64,000 nucleotides of DNA from Fusibacter_A sp965140735 (GTDB lineage: Bacteria > Bacillota > Clostridia > Peptostreptococcales > Acidaminobacteraceae): assembly GCA_965140735.1 (NCBI GenBank), contig OZ223306.1, positions 744,001 to 808,000 on the forward strand, in the 5' to 3' direction. Positions 9,301 to 18,000 of the stretch are shown piece by piece. The notes below the pieces were generated by a model. The model saw only the letters and a program-made list of their open reading frames with translations. It had not been told where the DNA came from and made no database searches. A program made the position numbers and the translations under genes. Within the stretch, counting starts at the first letter, position 1. Each line of letters opens with the position of its first letter.

Positions 9301-9400
9301 ACAACAAGATTTGAGCCGAAAGCTGTGATGAGGGGTGTTCAACCTCAAACAGTGTCAGTGAAAATCGGTTTGAAGCATCGAAAGATGGCTCAAATGTTGT
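9301..9400. other. Stem-closed structured element between rpoD and trmK
   Basis: ACAACAAGATTTGAGCC (9301-9317) and GGCTCAAATGTTGT (9387-9400) are inverted copies with one 2-base insertion. They enclose further hairpins: GAGG/CCTC near 9329-9346 inside CTGT/ACAG, and CATC-GAAA-GATG near 9376-9387. The element sits after the rpoD terminator and ends at the trmK -10 box. It matches no RNA family I recognise. Confidence 0.4.
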
Positions 9401-9405
9401 ATAAT
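9400..9405 (+). promoter_or_regulatory. Possible -10 box for trmK
   Basis: TATAAT 42 bases before the trmK start, downstream of the rpoD terminator. The -35 region is weak. Confidence 0.35.
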
Positions 9406-9447
9406 AGAGAAGTCATTATAAAAAGAAAATGGACTGAGGAGCACTAA

Positions 9448-10194
9448 ATGAAAAAACATAAATTATCTAAGCGATTAAACCAAATGGCAAGATGGATTGA
9501 TCATGATGCTAGTATAGCAGATATAGGCACAGATCATGGCTATCTTCCGTATTATCTATTTCAACAAGGTAAAATTCACAATGCTATTTTATGCGATATC
9601 AATCAAGGACCACTTGAAAATGCGAAAAGTACTTTTAGAGGCTCAGAGTTTAGTCCCCATGCTGAATTTAGATTGGGATCAGGAATAGAGCCCATTGAAA
9701 ATAGCGAAGTTGATTATGTGATCATTGCAGGAATGGGTGGGGCATTGATCAAAGAAATTATGTCTAAAAATATAGAAAAAACAAACTCTTTTAAGGGCTT
9801 TTTTCTTCAACCACAAACTGAACAAGATATTTTAAGACATTGGCTTTTAGAAAATCAATTTCAAATCATAAATGATTTTTACGCTTTTGAAGATCGAAAA
9901 TACTATGAAGCATTTTATGCTGTTCCGCTGGGAGCAAATAAAGAAGAAGGTCATCCCTATTTAAAAAATGACAGCAATTTTAAAGTATTCGAAATTGTAG
10001 AGGATTTAGAATTTGGTTATCATGTTCATCAAGATAGTTTAAAAGTGTATGAATCTTATTTAGAATATAAACGCAGCAAGTATGCTTCTATTCAATCTAA
10101 AATTCAAGCATTAGACAATCCAAAGTATTTAGCATGTCAAAGAAAAATTAAACAAATTGATATGCTTTTAAAGGCTTTGAAAGATAAAAATTAG
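9448..10194 (+). CDS. trmK: tRNA (adenine(22)-N(1))-methyltransferase TrmK
   Basis: A 248-aa SAM-dependent methyltransferase that makes m1A at position 22 of tRNA. The diagnostic motif I is IADIGTDHGYLP (residues about 24-35). It is followed by motif II-like ILCDINQGPLENA and by VDYVIIAGMGGALI, the family's catalytic-site loop, then FFLQPQTEQDILR. The C-terminal coiled-coil tail (after about residue 165) is typical of TrmK. TGAGGAG precedes the ATG. It is coupled to the Nif3-family gene by a 17-base gap, a common pairing in Firmicutes. Confidence 0.93.
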   Translation: MKKHKLSKRLNQMARWIDHDASIADIGTDHGYLPYYLFQQGKIHNAILCDINQGPLENAKSTFRGSEFSPHAEFRLGSGIEPIENSEVDYVIIAGMGGALIKEIMSKNIEKTNSFKGFFLQPQTEQDILRHWLLENQFQIINDFYAFEDRKYYEAFYAVPLGANKEEGHPYLKNDSNFKVFEIVEDLEFGYHVHQDSLKVYESYLEYKRSKYASIQSKIQALDNPKYLACQRKIKQIDMLLKALKDKN

Positions 10195-10211
10195 GCTTTG
10201 AGGAGGTTTTT

Positions 10212-11015
10212 ATGGTCACATCAGTAGGTAAAATACTAAAGTTAATAGATCAAATTGCACCTTTAAATACAGCAGATACTTGGGACAATTCAGGCCTGTT
10301 GATTGGAAGCTCCGATCGAGAAGTAGATCGAATTTTAATCGCACTGGATCTGACTGAAGAAGTTTTAGAAGAGGCATTAGAAGAAGGCTTCGATTTAATC
10401 ATCACACATCATCCTCTGATTTTTAACGCTATTAAACAAATCACAACAGATACGCGTATTGGCAATTTGATCATAAAGCTCATTGAAAATAAAATCAGTT
10501 TAATTGCCACACATACCAATTTAGATAGATCATTTGAAAGAGGTATCAACCGATTCGTAGGTGAAAAATTAGAGCTTAAAGACATGACTGTTCTTGTGAG
10601 CGATCAAGAGAATGTTGGTTATGGTGTCGTTGGCAACTTGAGTACAGGAGAATCTCTAAGCGAAGTGATCCAAACGACTAAAGCTATTTTTAGTCAAGAG
10701 ACGATTAAAATTACAAATGGTACTTTAGATAAAGCCATAAAAAGAATTGCTTTTTGTAGTGGCTCTGGTGCTGACTTTATAGATCAAGCGCTAAAGGCAC
10801 ATGCTGATCTCTATATCACAGCCGATGTCTCGCATCATGAAAGTCAAGAGGTCAACGGGACTGCCATGACACTGATTGATGTTGGACATTATGAAAGTGA
10901 AGCCGTCTTTTTAGAAAATTTAAAATTGCTTTTAGATGAGGCTATTCTGTTCAAAAACTATGATGTTTTTACAAAGGTGACTGAAACAGAAATACCACAA
11001 TTTAAATTCATTTAG
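10212..11015 (+). CDS. Nif3-like dinuclear metal-centre protein (YqfO/NIF3 family)
   Basis: A 267-aa member of the NIF3 family, which forms toroidal hexamers with a two-metal site; its role is poorly defined, with GTP cyclohydrolase I type 2-like naming common. Conserved ligand segments are present: WDNSGLLIG, ITHHPLIFN (His pair near residues 67-68), ATHTNLDRS, and at the C-terminus ADVSHHESQEV and DVGHYESEAVFLENL. It is the short form without the PII/CutA-like central insert found in some Firmicutes. GAGGAGG precedes the ATG. Confidence 0.9.
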   Translation: MVTSVGKILKLIDQIAPLNTADTWDNSGLLIGSSDREVDRILIALDLTEEVLEEALEEGFDLIITHHPLIFNAIKQITTDTRIGNLIIKLIENKISLIATHTNLDRSFERGINRFVGEKLELKDMTVLVSDQENVGYGVVGNLSTGESLSEVIQTTKAIFSQETIKITNGTLDKAIKRIAFCSGSGADFIDQALKAHADLYITADVSHHESQEVNGTAMTLIDVGHYESEAVFLENLKLLLDEAILFKNYDVFTKVTETEIPQFKFI

Positions 11016-11034
11016 AAAGGACCTTGGTTTTAAT

Positions 11035-11583
11035 ATGGAAAATTATCAAGCCGATCGGAAAAAACAAGTTCTTTATGTTCTAATTACAACCATAATTGCA
11101 GTCCTGCTTGTCGGAAACTTTATCTATAGCATCATTAGCAATATGAACAAGTATGCTGGAGATAACTCGATTGGAGTGAGAACACTTAATGGAACATATA
11201 ATATTGTTCTCAATTCATCTAAGCATGAAGTTGGTATGAATGTATTTATGATTGTGATTACACTGGCTGTGTATGCTTTTTTCTTAAATAATATTCTGGT
11301 GGAACACCGTAAACTAGACATTGATGATGATTATATTGTACTCTACCCAAGTTTTGATAAGATCATGATCTCTTGGAAATCTATTCATGCAATTCATGTG
11401 GGGTATATGCATGATCAGGGAAGTCGATTCTCATTTTATAGAATGAAAATTCTTTACACACTTGATGGCGAAAAATTACAGTCAAACAGTATTCCTGTTT
11501 TAAAATTTATAAATTACGAGGCCTTACTTGCTTCTGTAAAATCAAAATGTGATGCACTTAAAATTGACTATTTTAAAGTATAG
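11035..11583 (+). CDS. Membrane protein with a possible bacterial PH-like domain
   Basis: A 182-aa protein with two membrane segments (residues about 13-33 and 71-90). A C-terminal beta-rich domain follows (LDIDDDYIVLYPSFDKIMISWKS and onward), with the pattern of bacterial PH-like membrane proteins. That comparison is by pattern only. It begins 19 bases after the Nif3 gene and is probably co-transcribed. A weak 5-bp hairpin lies just after the stop. Confidence 0.55.
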   Translation: MENYQADRKKQVLYVLITTIIAVLLVGNFIYSIISNMNKYAGDNSIGVRTLNGTYNIVLNSSKHEVGMNVFMIVITLAVYAFFLNNILVEHRKLDIDDDYIVLYPSFDKIMISWKSIHAIHVGYMHDQGSRFSFYRMKILYTLDGEKLQSNSIPVLKFINYEALLASVKSKCDALKIDYFKV

Positions 11584-11681
11584 TGATCTATTTCACTGTT
11601 CTTTAGATTTACCTTATTGTCAGGTAGTATTTTGGGTATTATGATACAGTAGGATGACTTCAAAAGGGGGTAGCAAATATA

Positions 11682-14627
11682 ATGCAAAAGAACAATAGTA
11701 ATGATTCAAAAAATAAACTTAAAAATAAAAAGAGAAAAAAGCACAGCATGAGAAGAAAAATTACTAAGTTTATGCTCTTGAACAGCAGCGTGTCTAATTT
11801 AATATTGAGTGTACTTGTAATTATAATGATCGTTGGTGCTGTGGACTCTTTTGGGATGGTTGCTTCTAACTTAATCGCCAGTGATCTTGTGGGAGAACTT
11901 GAAAATCCAATGTCTATCAATAAATTTGGGACCACTTCTATTGAATCTATTAATACAGATGATGAAATGTTTTTGAGATGGTTAAATGCGATTGGAAACA
12001 AATTCTATTTCAATTTAAGTTCGGGATTTGTGGTGCATAGTGAAGCCGATCTCATGAAAATGCCTGAGGTATCTAAAGGTCAATTTCAAAAGTTAAATCA
12101 GAATGATCCCGTTGAGTTCCAATTTGTCTTTGTTGAGATTTCTATGAATGGATCAACGGTATTTTCAACACTTCCAGATAACATGAATATGGATGCTCCA
12201 GGTCGCAATCCGTTAGGTGCTCATTTTCATTATGTCTCTACACAGAACTTTAGAAATACCCTTGAAAAAGAAGTCGGCACAGTTAAAGTCATGTTTAATC
12301 CCTTTATCCTTGTGACGATTACAATACTCTTAATCTGTATATTTGTATTGGCTACTTTTTTATCCTGTATATTTTCACTTATTATGAGCAAAATTATGGC
12401 AAAATCGGTGACAAACCCGCTTAACGAGCTCCAAAACAAATTGAACAATTTGGCTGAAGGAGAGATTGAATGTGCCTTGATATCAGAGGTTGAAGTGAAA
12501 AAACCAATGTATGAAATTCAACAGCTTGCTAGCTCTACCAATTTGATTATTGAAAAAATGAGAGAATATGCTGAAAACTTAGAAGAACATCGTGCAGAAT
12601 TAACAGCTCAAAATGAGGAACTTGAAGAAAAAGGTATTCATTTGATTCAAATTAATAATCAACTTGAATCTGTAAATGCTCAAATGAAAGATATTTTAGA
12701 TAATGTAGGGCAAGGATTCTTAAGATTTGATTCAGATTTAATTATTCATAGTGAGTATTCTCAAGAGTGCTTAGACATTTTTTCACAGCATATTGAAAAT
12801 CGTATTTTTTCAAAGTTGCTCTTCCCGGATGACCCAGACCAAGCAAGTTTTGTGGATGAACTTCTTGTTCAAATATTAAAAGAGAACCCAAAATCAGCTC
12901 ACATTTACTTGCCGCTACTTCCAGATGAAGTTTGTATAGATGATCGTATTATCAATATTGATTATAGACTCTCAAAACAAATTAAAGATAAAAAGTCTAT
13001 GATTGTTATATTAACGGATATAACGGAGAAGCGGATTCTAGAATCAAAAATGGATACAGAACAGCATATCCTTAAAATGGTTGTAAAAGCTTTAGTAAAC
13101 CGCAATATGTTCGTTGAAATCGCAGAAAGTTTTGAACAATTTATGGATGAAGGCGTTGAGAACAACTGGCGTTTTACTGAAAATTCTGATGAGAACTTAC
13201 AATATATAATGCGTCAGCTTCATACATTTAAGGGAAATTTCAGTCAGTTTGATGTGGTAGAACTAACAGAGGCATTACATCAGGCAGAAAGTAAACTCAC
13301 GGAAATTATTCAGCATGAGGGGATTTGTGATATTGATTCCTGCTTTGACACTAAATCTGTTTTAGAAGCTTATCACCATGATCTCAACATCATTAAAACC
13401 TATGTTGGTGAAGACTATATGCTCGGTGATGATTATTTTATTATTGAAAAAAATAGAATTTTAGAAATAGAACATAAAATGCAATCTCTTTTATCTGAGC
13501 AGGACTGCAGAGTTTTATTACCTGAGATAAGGAGTCTATGCTACAGGCCTGTTAAGGATCTTTTTAAACTATATCCAGAATATGCTTTGAAACTTGCTGA
13601 ACGCTTAGATAAAGCTATTTTCAATTTTGAAATTGAAGCTGAGAACTTACTCGTTGATGAAGTGAGATTCCAAAACTTTATCAAGAGTTTGGTCCATGTT
13701 TTTAGGAATGCTGTGGATCACGGTATAGAGACACCTGATGAGCGACTTGATGCTGGTAAAGAAATGATGGGCACTATTAAATGTGCGATTAGAGAAGTCA
13801 ATGATACAATGGAAATTGTGATCTCAGACGATGGAAGAGGGATTGATTTAGACCTCATCAAATCAAAAATGATTTCTAATGGTTATGATCCAAAGCAAAT
13901 AGATACCATGAACGCATCTGATTTACTTTTTAAAATATTCGATGATAGTTTTTCTACGAAAGATGAAACCACAATGATTTCTGGTCGCGGCGTTGGTCTC
14001 ACTGCGGTTAAGAAAGAAACAGATGCGCTAGATGGCACAATTTCAGTGGTATCCAAATTGGGTGAAGGTACTACGTTCACCTTTACGTTACCGATGAGAA
14101 GCAAAATGGAAGTGAAAGATATCATGCCAATGCAGCTCATGGAAACCTTAGCTAAAACCTCTGCTAATTATCTTAGAAACCAAGTTGAAGATCATACCAT
14201 CACTACTTTTACAGATATAAATCACTCTAAAAGAATTGAATTAAAACAGTTAACTGCGCTTGTAAGTCTCAAGGGTATTATAAATGCTTTAATTATGATT
14301 AGTGTCAATCAACCCTTAGCTAAAAAGCTTGCGAGTAGCTTTTTAATTGAAATAAATGACAATGAAGATATTGAACAATATGTTGAAGATGTCCTTGCTG
14401 AAATTGCCAATACGGTCATTGGAAACAGTTTAGGCCAGTTGGATGATACAAGTGATTTTCTTCATATGGGAATTCCGGCCATTATCACAAATCAAGGGGC
14501 CTATGTCAAATACACAAATGCAGATATGTTGACCTTTAATCTCCATTATGAACAATACGAATGGAGTGTTCATATGATTCAACTTGAAAATAACCAAATA
14601 GAGGAGGCGTCCTTATGGCAAGAATAA
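11682..14627 (+). CDS. CheA-like hybrid sensor: extracytoplasmic domain, HAMP, PAS-like, HPt, histidine-kinase ATPase, CheX-like domain
   Basis: A 981-aa membrane signalling protein. TM1 (about 34-60) and TM2 (about 207-235) flank an extracytoplasmic sensor domain. A HAMP linker (SVTNPLNELQNKLNNLAEGE), a coiled coil (about 285-340) and a PAS-like region follow. The HPt domain has the phospho-acceptor in QLHTFKGNF (His near residue 514). The CheA-type ATPase has HVFRNAVDHGIETPDER (N box), DDGRGIDL (G1) and SGRGVGLTAV (G2). The last roughly 170 residues contain EIANTVIGNSLGQL followed by GIPAII, the CheC/CheX phosphatase signature. Kinase and phosphatase-like modules in one chain is unusual. 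It overlaps the receiver gene by 13 bases. Confidence 0.88.
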   Translation: MQKNNSNDSKNKLKNKKRKKHSMRRKITKFMLLNSSVSNLILSVLVIIMIVGAVDSFGMVASNLIASDLVGELENPMSINKFGTTSIESINTDDEMFLRWLNAIGNKFYFNLSSGFVVHSEADLMKMPEVSKGQFQKLNQNDPVEFQFVFVEISMNGSTVFSTLPDNMNMDAPGRNPLGAHFHYVSTQNFRNTLEKEVGTVKVMFNPFILVTITILLICIFVLATFLSCIFSLIMSKIMAKSVTNPLNELQNKLNNLAEGEIECALISEVEVKKPMYEIQQLASSTNLIIEKMREYAENLEEHRAELTAQNEELEEKGIHLIQINNQLESVNAQMKDILDNVGQGFLRFDSDLIIHSEYSQECLDIFSQHIENRIFSKLLFPDDPDQASFVDELLVQILKENPKSAHIYLPLLPDEVCIDDRIINIDYRLSKQIKDKKSMIVILTDITEKRILESKMDTEQHILKMVVKALVNRNMFVEIAESFEQFMDEGVENNWRFTENSDENLQYIMRQLHTFKGNFSQFDVVELTEALHQAESKLTEIIQHEGICDIDSCFDTKSVLEAYHHDLNIIKTYVGEDYMLGDDYFIIEKNRILEIEHKMQSLLSEQDCRVLLPEIRSLCYRPVKDLFKLYPEYALKLAERLDKAIFNFEIEAENLLVDEVRFQNFIKSLVHVFRNAVDHGIETPDERLDAGKEMMGTIKCAIREVNDTMEIVISDDGRGIDLDLIKSKMISNGYDPKQIDTMNASDLLFKIFDDSFSTKDETTMISGRGVGLTAVKKETDALDGTISVVSKLGEGTTFTFTLPMRSKMEVKDIMPMQLMETLAKTSANYLRNQVEDHTITTFTDINHSKRIELKQLTALVSLKGIINALIMISVNQPLAKKLASSFLIEINDNEDIEQYVEDVLAEIANTVIGNSLGQLDDTSDFLHMGIPAIITNQGAYVKYTNADMLTFNLHYEQYEWSVHMIQLENNQIEEASLWQE

Positions 14628-15334
14628 TGATTGTAGACGATTCAACAGTAATGAGATTAAATCTTAAGAGAATACTTACCGCTGTAGGACACGAGATTGT
14701 GGCAGAGGCACAGAATGGCAAGGAAGCCTGTTCTCTTTATGAAAAATTTAAACCAGATTTAGTGACTATGGATATTTCTATGCCTGTTATGTCTGGTGTG
14801 GATGCGACAAAAGCCATTGTCACACGATTTCCGGATGCTAATATTGTCATGATCAGTGCACTCAATCAAAAGAAAATGGTTTATGATGCTCTTAAAAATG
14901 GTGCAAGACATTATATCATAAAGCCAATTGATCAGGACAAAGTCATCAGCGTTCTTAGTGAAGTCCTTTTAACTGAAGGAGATACACCTATGGAGACAAT
15001 TGAGGATATTCAAAATGAGGCTTTAAAACGCAAACCCAAAGAGTCATTTGCAGTAGAAAATATAAATGGCACTTTCTTTATTAGAATTATGGAAGATTTT
15101 TCAACTGAAGATATGGAAAAGCTCAATCTAGCACTTCAAGGGATCAAGTATATTAAACCATTGAGAGTGCGTTTGGACTTTGGTAATTTGGAGAGTTTGG
15201 ATTCAGCATTTTTAAACCAACTCATCTTATACGCCAAAGAAGTGATTGATCTTGGCGGAGACTATGAATCCATTGCTGAAGACCCAGATTTTAGACGCTT
15301 TGTCGATTTAAAAGAGGAGAATTATTTAAAATGA
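14615..15334 (+). CDS. CheY-like response regulator with C-terminal STAS-like domain
   Basis: A 239-aa protein. The receiver domain (1-120) carries the acid pair D8/D9, the phospho-acceptor D53 in VTMDISMP, S81 and K103 (IIKP). A linker and a C-terminal domain (about 145-239) follow, with alternating strands and helices resembling STAS domains (RVRLDFGNLESLDSAFLNQL). AGAGGAGG lies inside the end of the kinase gene, and the start overlaps it by 13 bases, so tight translational coupling is likely. It is the obvious phosphorylation partner of the 981-aa kinase. Confidence 0.88.
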   Translation: MARIMIVDDSTVMRLNLKRILTAVGHEIVAEAQNGKEACSLYEKFKPDLVTMDISMPVMSGVDATKAIVTRFPDANIVMISALNQKKMVYDALKNGARHYIIKPIDQDKVISVLSEVLLTEGDTPMETIEDIQNEALKRKPKESFAVENINGTFFIRIMEDFSTEDMEKLNLALQGIKYIKPLRVRLDFGNLESLDSAFLNQLILYAKEVIDLGGDYESIAEDPDFRRFVDLKEENYLK

Positions 15335-16845
15335 TTAAAAATCTGCTATTAATATCAAAAAATCAACTGCTTTTTGAACAATTGAATTCACATATAAATC
15401 AGCATGAATACCATTTAACGCAATCATCTGTTAGTGATATTATGCAACAGTGTTTTTTGCTGTCCCCGTTTTATATATTTGTTGATCTTAATGATCTTAG
15501 TGAGCAAATGATACAAGTAATCGATACAATTAATGATTTGGTTTTTATTCCAGTCTTATATATTGGAGAGAAGTCATCTTATAAAAAAAATGAACATACT
15601 TTAGAAAATGCGTTGATCCTTACCATTAATGAATTTATATTACAATCAGACCATTTATTAAAACAAGGTGTACAGTTTAAAATGCAATATGATAAAGTAT
15701 CACAGGCATATGATACAATGGATGCGTTGACCACAGATACAAAGGGCATTATGGCTAATTATTTAAATCACGATACTTTAAATCCTGTAAAACTCTACAA
15801 TGACATTCTCAACAGTATCTTTATGGATAATCCTCTTTTGAACAATAAGCCTCAGTACATTTGGATTCTTACGAGAGTTGAAACGCTCTACAATGCCATT
15901 TTGTATCTAAAGAAACCTCTTCATGACCAATATACTCATATTTTTTCAGGTCAAGTTACATTAGATGATTCTTTTGGATTTGACGTTTTTGCAGAGAATG
16001 GCTTTAAAGTCAATATGCTAGAAGATCGATTGTCCGATATAGATGCCACATCTAAAACTTTTCCAAATCAGATGTTAGATCAAATGACAAATCTTGAAAA
16101 TTTTGCTGGTTATGGCCTGGATCAAATTGTTGTGGTAGGTTGCAATTATACTGAATCTGTAAGTACTTATGAAGCATCCGTTTTAAAGTCTGCCACAGTC
16201 ATACTTGATCTACTCGAAAATATTCAGACAAAGATAGCGGATGTAGAAGGCGCATTTAATTATACGTTAGATGCGCTTGCAAGGGCTGCAGAAGCCAGTG
16301 ATGATTCCACAGGACAGCACATTAGAAGAGTGAATGAATACGCAAAGTTCATTGCAACAGAATTAGGGATGGAGAGTACTTTTATTAAAGAAATTGCAAA
16401 TAGTGCACAGATGCATGATGTGGGTAAAATATACGTCGATAACGCAATTTTGCAAAAGAAAGGACCTCTAGATGAATCTGAATTCTATGAAATGAAACAG
16501 CATACGGTATATGGCGAACGGATTGTCGGTGCTTCTGATTACCTGAAAATGGCTGCTGAAATCGCACTGAATCATCATGAAAAATTTGATGGTAGTGGTT
16601 ATCCAAATCATAAAGTAGGAGAAGAGATACCACTTTCTGCAAGAATTGTTTCACTTGCAGATGTTTATGATGCGCTTAGAAGTCCTAGATCTTATAAACC
16701 TGGTTTTTCACATGAAAAGGCTTATGATATAATCACAAATGGCGATGGTCGTGTTGAACCGTATCATTTTGATCCAAAAGTCTTGGAAGTTTTTAAAGAA
16801 AACCATTTGGTCTTTAAATCTATATTTGAAAATTATTCACTATAA
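15331..16845 (+). CDS. HD-GYP domain protein, probable c-di-GMP phosphodiesterase
   Basis: A 504-aa cytoplasmic protein. The N-terminal roughly 120 residues resemble a degenerate receiver domain without a clear phospho-Asp. The C-terminal HD-GYP domain is complete: HIRRVNEYA, the metal-binding HD pair in QMHDVGKIYVDN (H362/D363), HHEKFDGSGYP (about 415-425) and SLADVYDALRSPRSYK. The family hydrolyses cyclic di-GMP to GMP/pGpG. It overlaps the receiver gene by ATGA, so kinase, receiver and HD-GYP are one operon that would link an outside signal to second-messenger turnover. Confidence 0.92.
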   Translation: MIKNLLLISKNQLLFEQLNSHINQHEYHLTQSSVSDIMQQCFLLSPFYIFVDLNDLSEQMIQVIDTINDLVFIPVLYIGEKSSYKKNEHTLENALILTINEFILQSDHLLKQGVQFKMQYDKVSQAYDTMDALTTDTKGIMANYLNHDTLNPVKLYNDILNSIFMDNPLLNNKPQYIWILTRVETLYNAILYLKKPLHDQYTHIFSGQVTLDDSFGFDVFAENGFKVNMLEDRLSDIDATSKTFPNQMLDQMTNLENFAGYGLDQIVVVGCNYTESVSTYEASVLKSATVILDLLENIQTKIADVEGAFNYTLDALARAAEASDDSTGQHIRRVNEYAKFIATELGMESTFIKEIANSAQMHDVGKIYVDNAILQKKGPLDESEFYEMKQHTVYGERIVGASDYLKMAAEIALNHHEKFDGSGYPNHKVGEEIPLSARIVSLADVYDALRSPRSYKPGFSHEKAYDIITNGDGRVEPYHFDPKVLEVFKENHLVFKSIFENYSL

Positions 16846-16936
16846 ATTGAATTAAATGTAAAATTACACCTTGTTTTTTTACATTTTAAAGGGCTCTCAG
16901 TGTCATTTATATCTCATGCGATACAATAAAAAATGT

Positions 16937-16942
16937 TATAAT
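16937..16942 (+). promoter_or_regulatory. Possible -10 box for the 17094 gene
   Basis: TATAAT after the HD-GYP operon; a second TATAAT lies at 16997-17002. The -35 matches are poor for both. An AT-rich inverted repeat at 16852-16889 may end the upstream operon. Confidence 0.3.
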
Positions 16943-16969
16943 GCTTTTGACAATTAAATCATAAATAAT

Positions 16970-17021
16970 GTCCATAAATAAACTATATGACACTTGTATA
17001 ATTATTCTATGGACTTTTTTT
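16970..17021 (+). terminator. Terminator or attenuator hairpin in the leader of the 17094 gene
   Basis: GTCCATA (16970-16976) pairs exactly with TATGGAC (17008-17014), extended by ATAA/TTAT, with seven T directly after. It lies downstream of the 16937 TATAAT and upstream of the gene, so it may act as a leader attenuator. Confidence 0.55.
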
Positions 17022-17093
17022 ATGAATTGAATGCCACTAGAAGGGTATACATCTTTCATGGGGCAATTGTGTTTAAAAGGGGGATGTGATTAT

Positions 17094-17984
17094 GTGGACT
17101 GGAAGTCAATATCGTTTGAAGACAAGGTTATTTTTGAAGAAATGATAAAATTTAAGCCCTATCCACTGAGTGACTATAATTTTACACATATGAATATATG
17201 GAAAACAGCATTTAGCTTATCGTATACATTCGTGCATGGCAACTTGGTCGTAAGAGGTGAAGACCCCATTTCTAAAGAACAATATATCTATATGCCTATG
17301 GGGATAGGTAATTTACATGCATCTATCGAAGCGGTAAAGCATGAATTTGAGCAACATAATAAACCATTGATTATCAAGGCTCTGACACCTAAAATGGTCT
17401 CAGAAGTCAACTCAAAGAATACTCACCATTTTAACTTTACAATTAATCGAAATGAATTTGAGTACATCTACAAAATCAAGCAAATCGCTGAGTACAGTGA
17501 TAAAAAACTAAGACGAAAGCGGGAGCTCTGTAAACATTTTGAAAACCACTACATTTTTGAATTTGTTAAATATGAGAACAAACATTATCCATTAGTACTA
17601 GATTTGATTGAAAAATGGCATCATGATCGAGACGATGATGGGCTGATTGTGAAATCAGAAAAGGAAGGGATTCTTAAGATCTTAAAACACTTTGATGTAT
17701 TAGCCTGTGAAGGCTTTATACTCGTGGTATCTGGAGAGGTTGTGGGCTTTATAATCGCAGAACCCCTAACCGCGGATATACTCTTGATCCACTATGAAAA
17801 GGGCATAAGATCCTATAAAGGTGTCTATGATATTCTTAAGCGCAATGTAGCACGATATTATCAATCTAGATTTAAATACATCAGTTTAGAGGAAGATATG
17901 GGTATTAAAGGGCTCCGCATAGCTAAAGAACTTTATCGACCGAATCATTTGATCACAAAAGGCACGATCACATTTATGGACTAG
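17094..17984 (+). CDS. DUF2156-family protein (phosphatidylglycerol lysyltransferase C-terminal-like, GNAT fold)
   Basis: About 296 aa. The C-terminal half has the DUF2156 pattern: EGFILVVSGEVVGFIIAE, then LLIHYEKGIRSYKGVYDI, then YISLEEDMGIKGLRIAKE, which matches the family's NxExDLGxxGLRxAK signature. Such proteins are acyl/aminoacyltransferase-like; the substrate is unknown. The frame is open from an ATG at 17031, but that ATG has no ribosome binding site. The GTG at 17094 follows AAAGGGGGATG and is preferred, giving an N-terminus beginning DWKSISFEDK. It lies just before the large membrane sensor gene. Confidence 0.8.
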   Translation: MDWKSISFEDKVIFEEMIKFKPYPLSDYNFTHMNIWKTAFSLSYTFVHGNLVVRGEDPISKEQYIYMPMGIGNLHASIEAVKHEFEQHNKPLIIKALTPKMVSEVNSKNTHHFNFTINRNEFEYIYKIKQIAEYSDKKLRRKRELCKHFENHYIFEFVKYENKHYPLVLDLIEKWHHDRDDDGLIVKSEKEGILKILKHFDVLACEGFILVVSGEVVGFIIAEPLTADILLIHYEKGIRSYKGVYDILKRNVARYYQSRFKYISLEEDMGIKGLRIAKELYRPNHLITKGTITFMD

Positions 17985-18000
17985 GGGGGCGTTTAATCAT

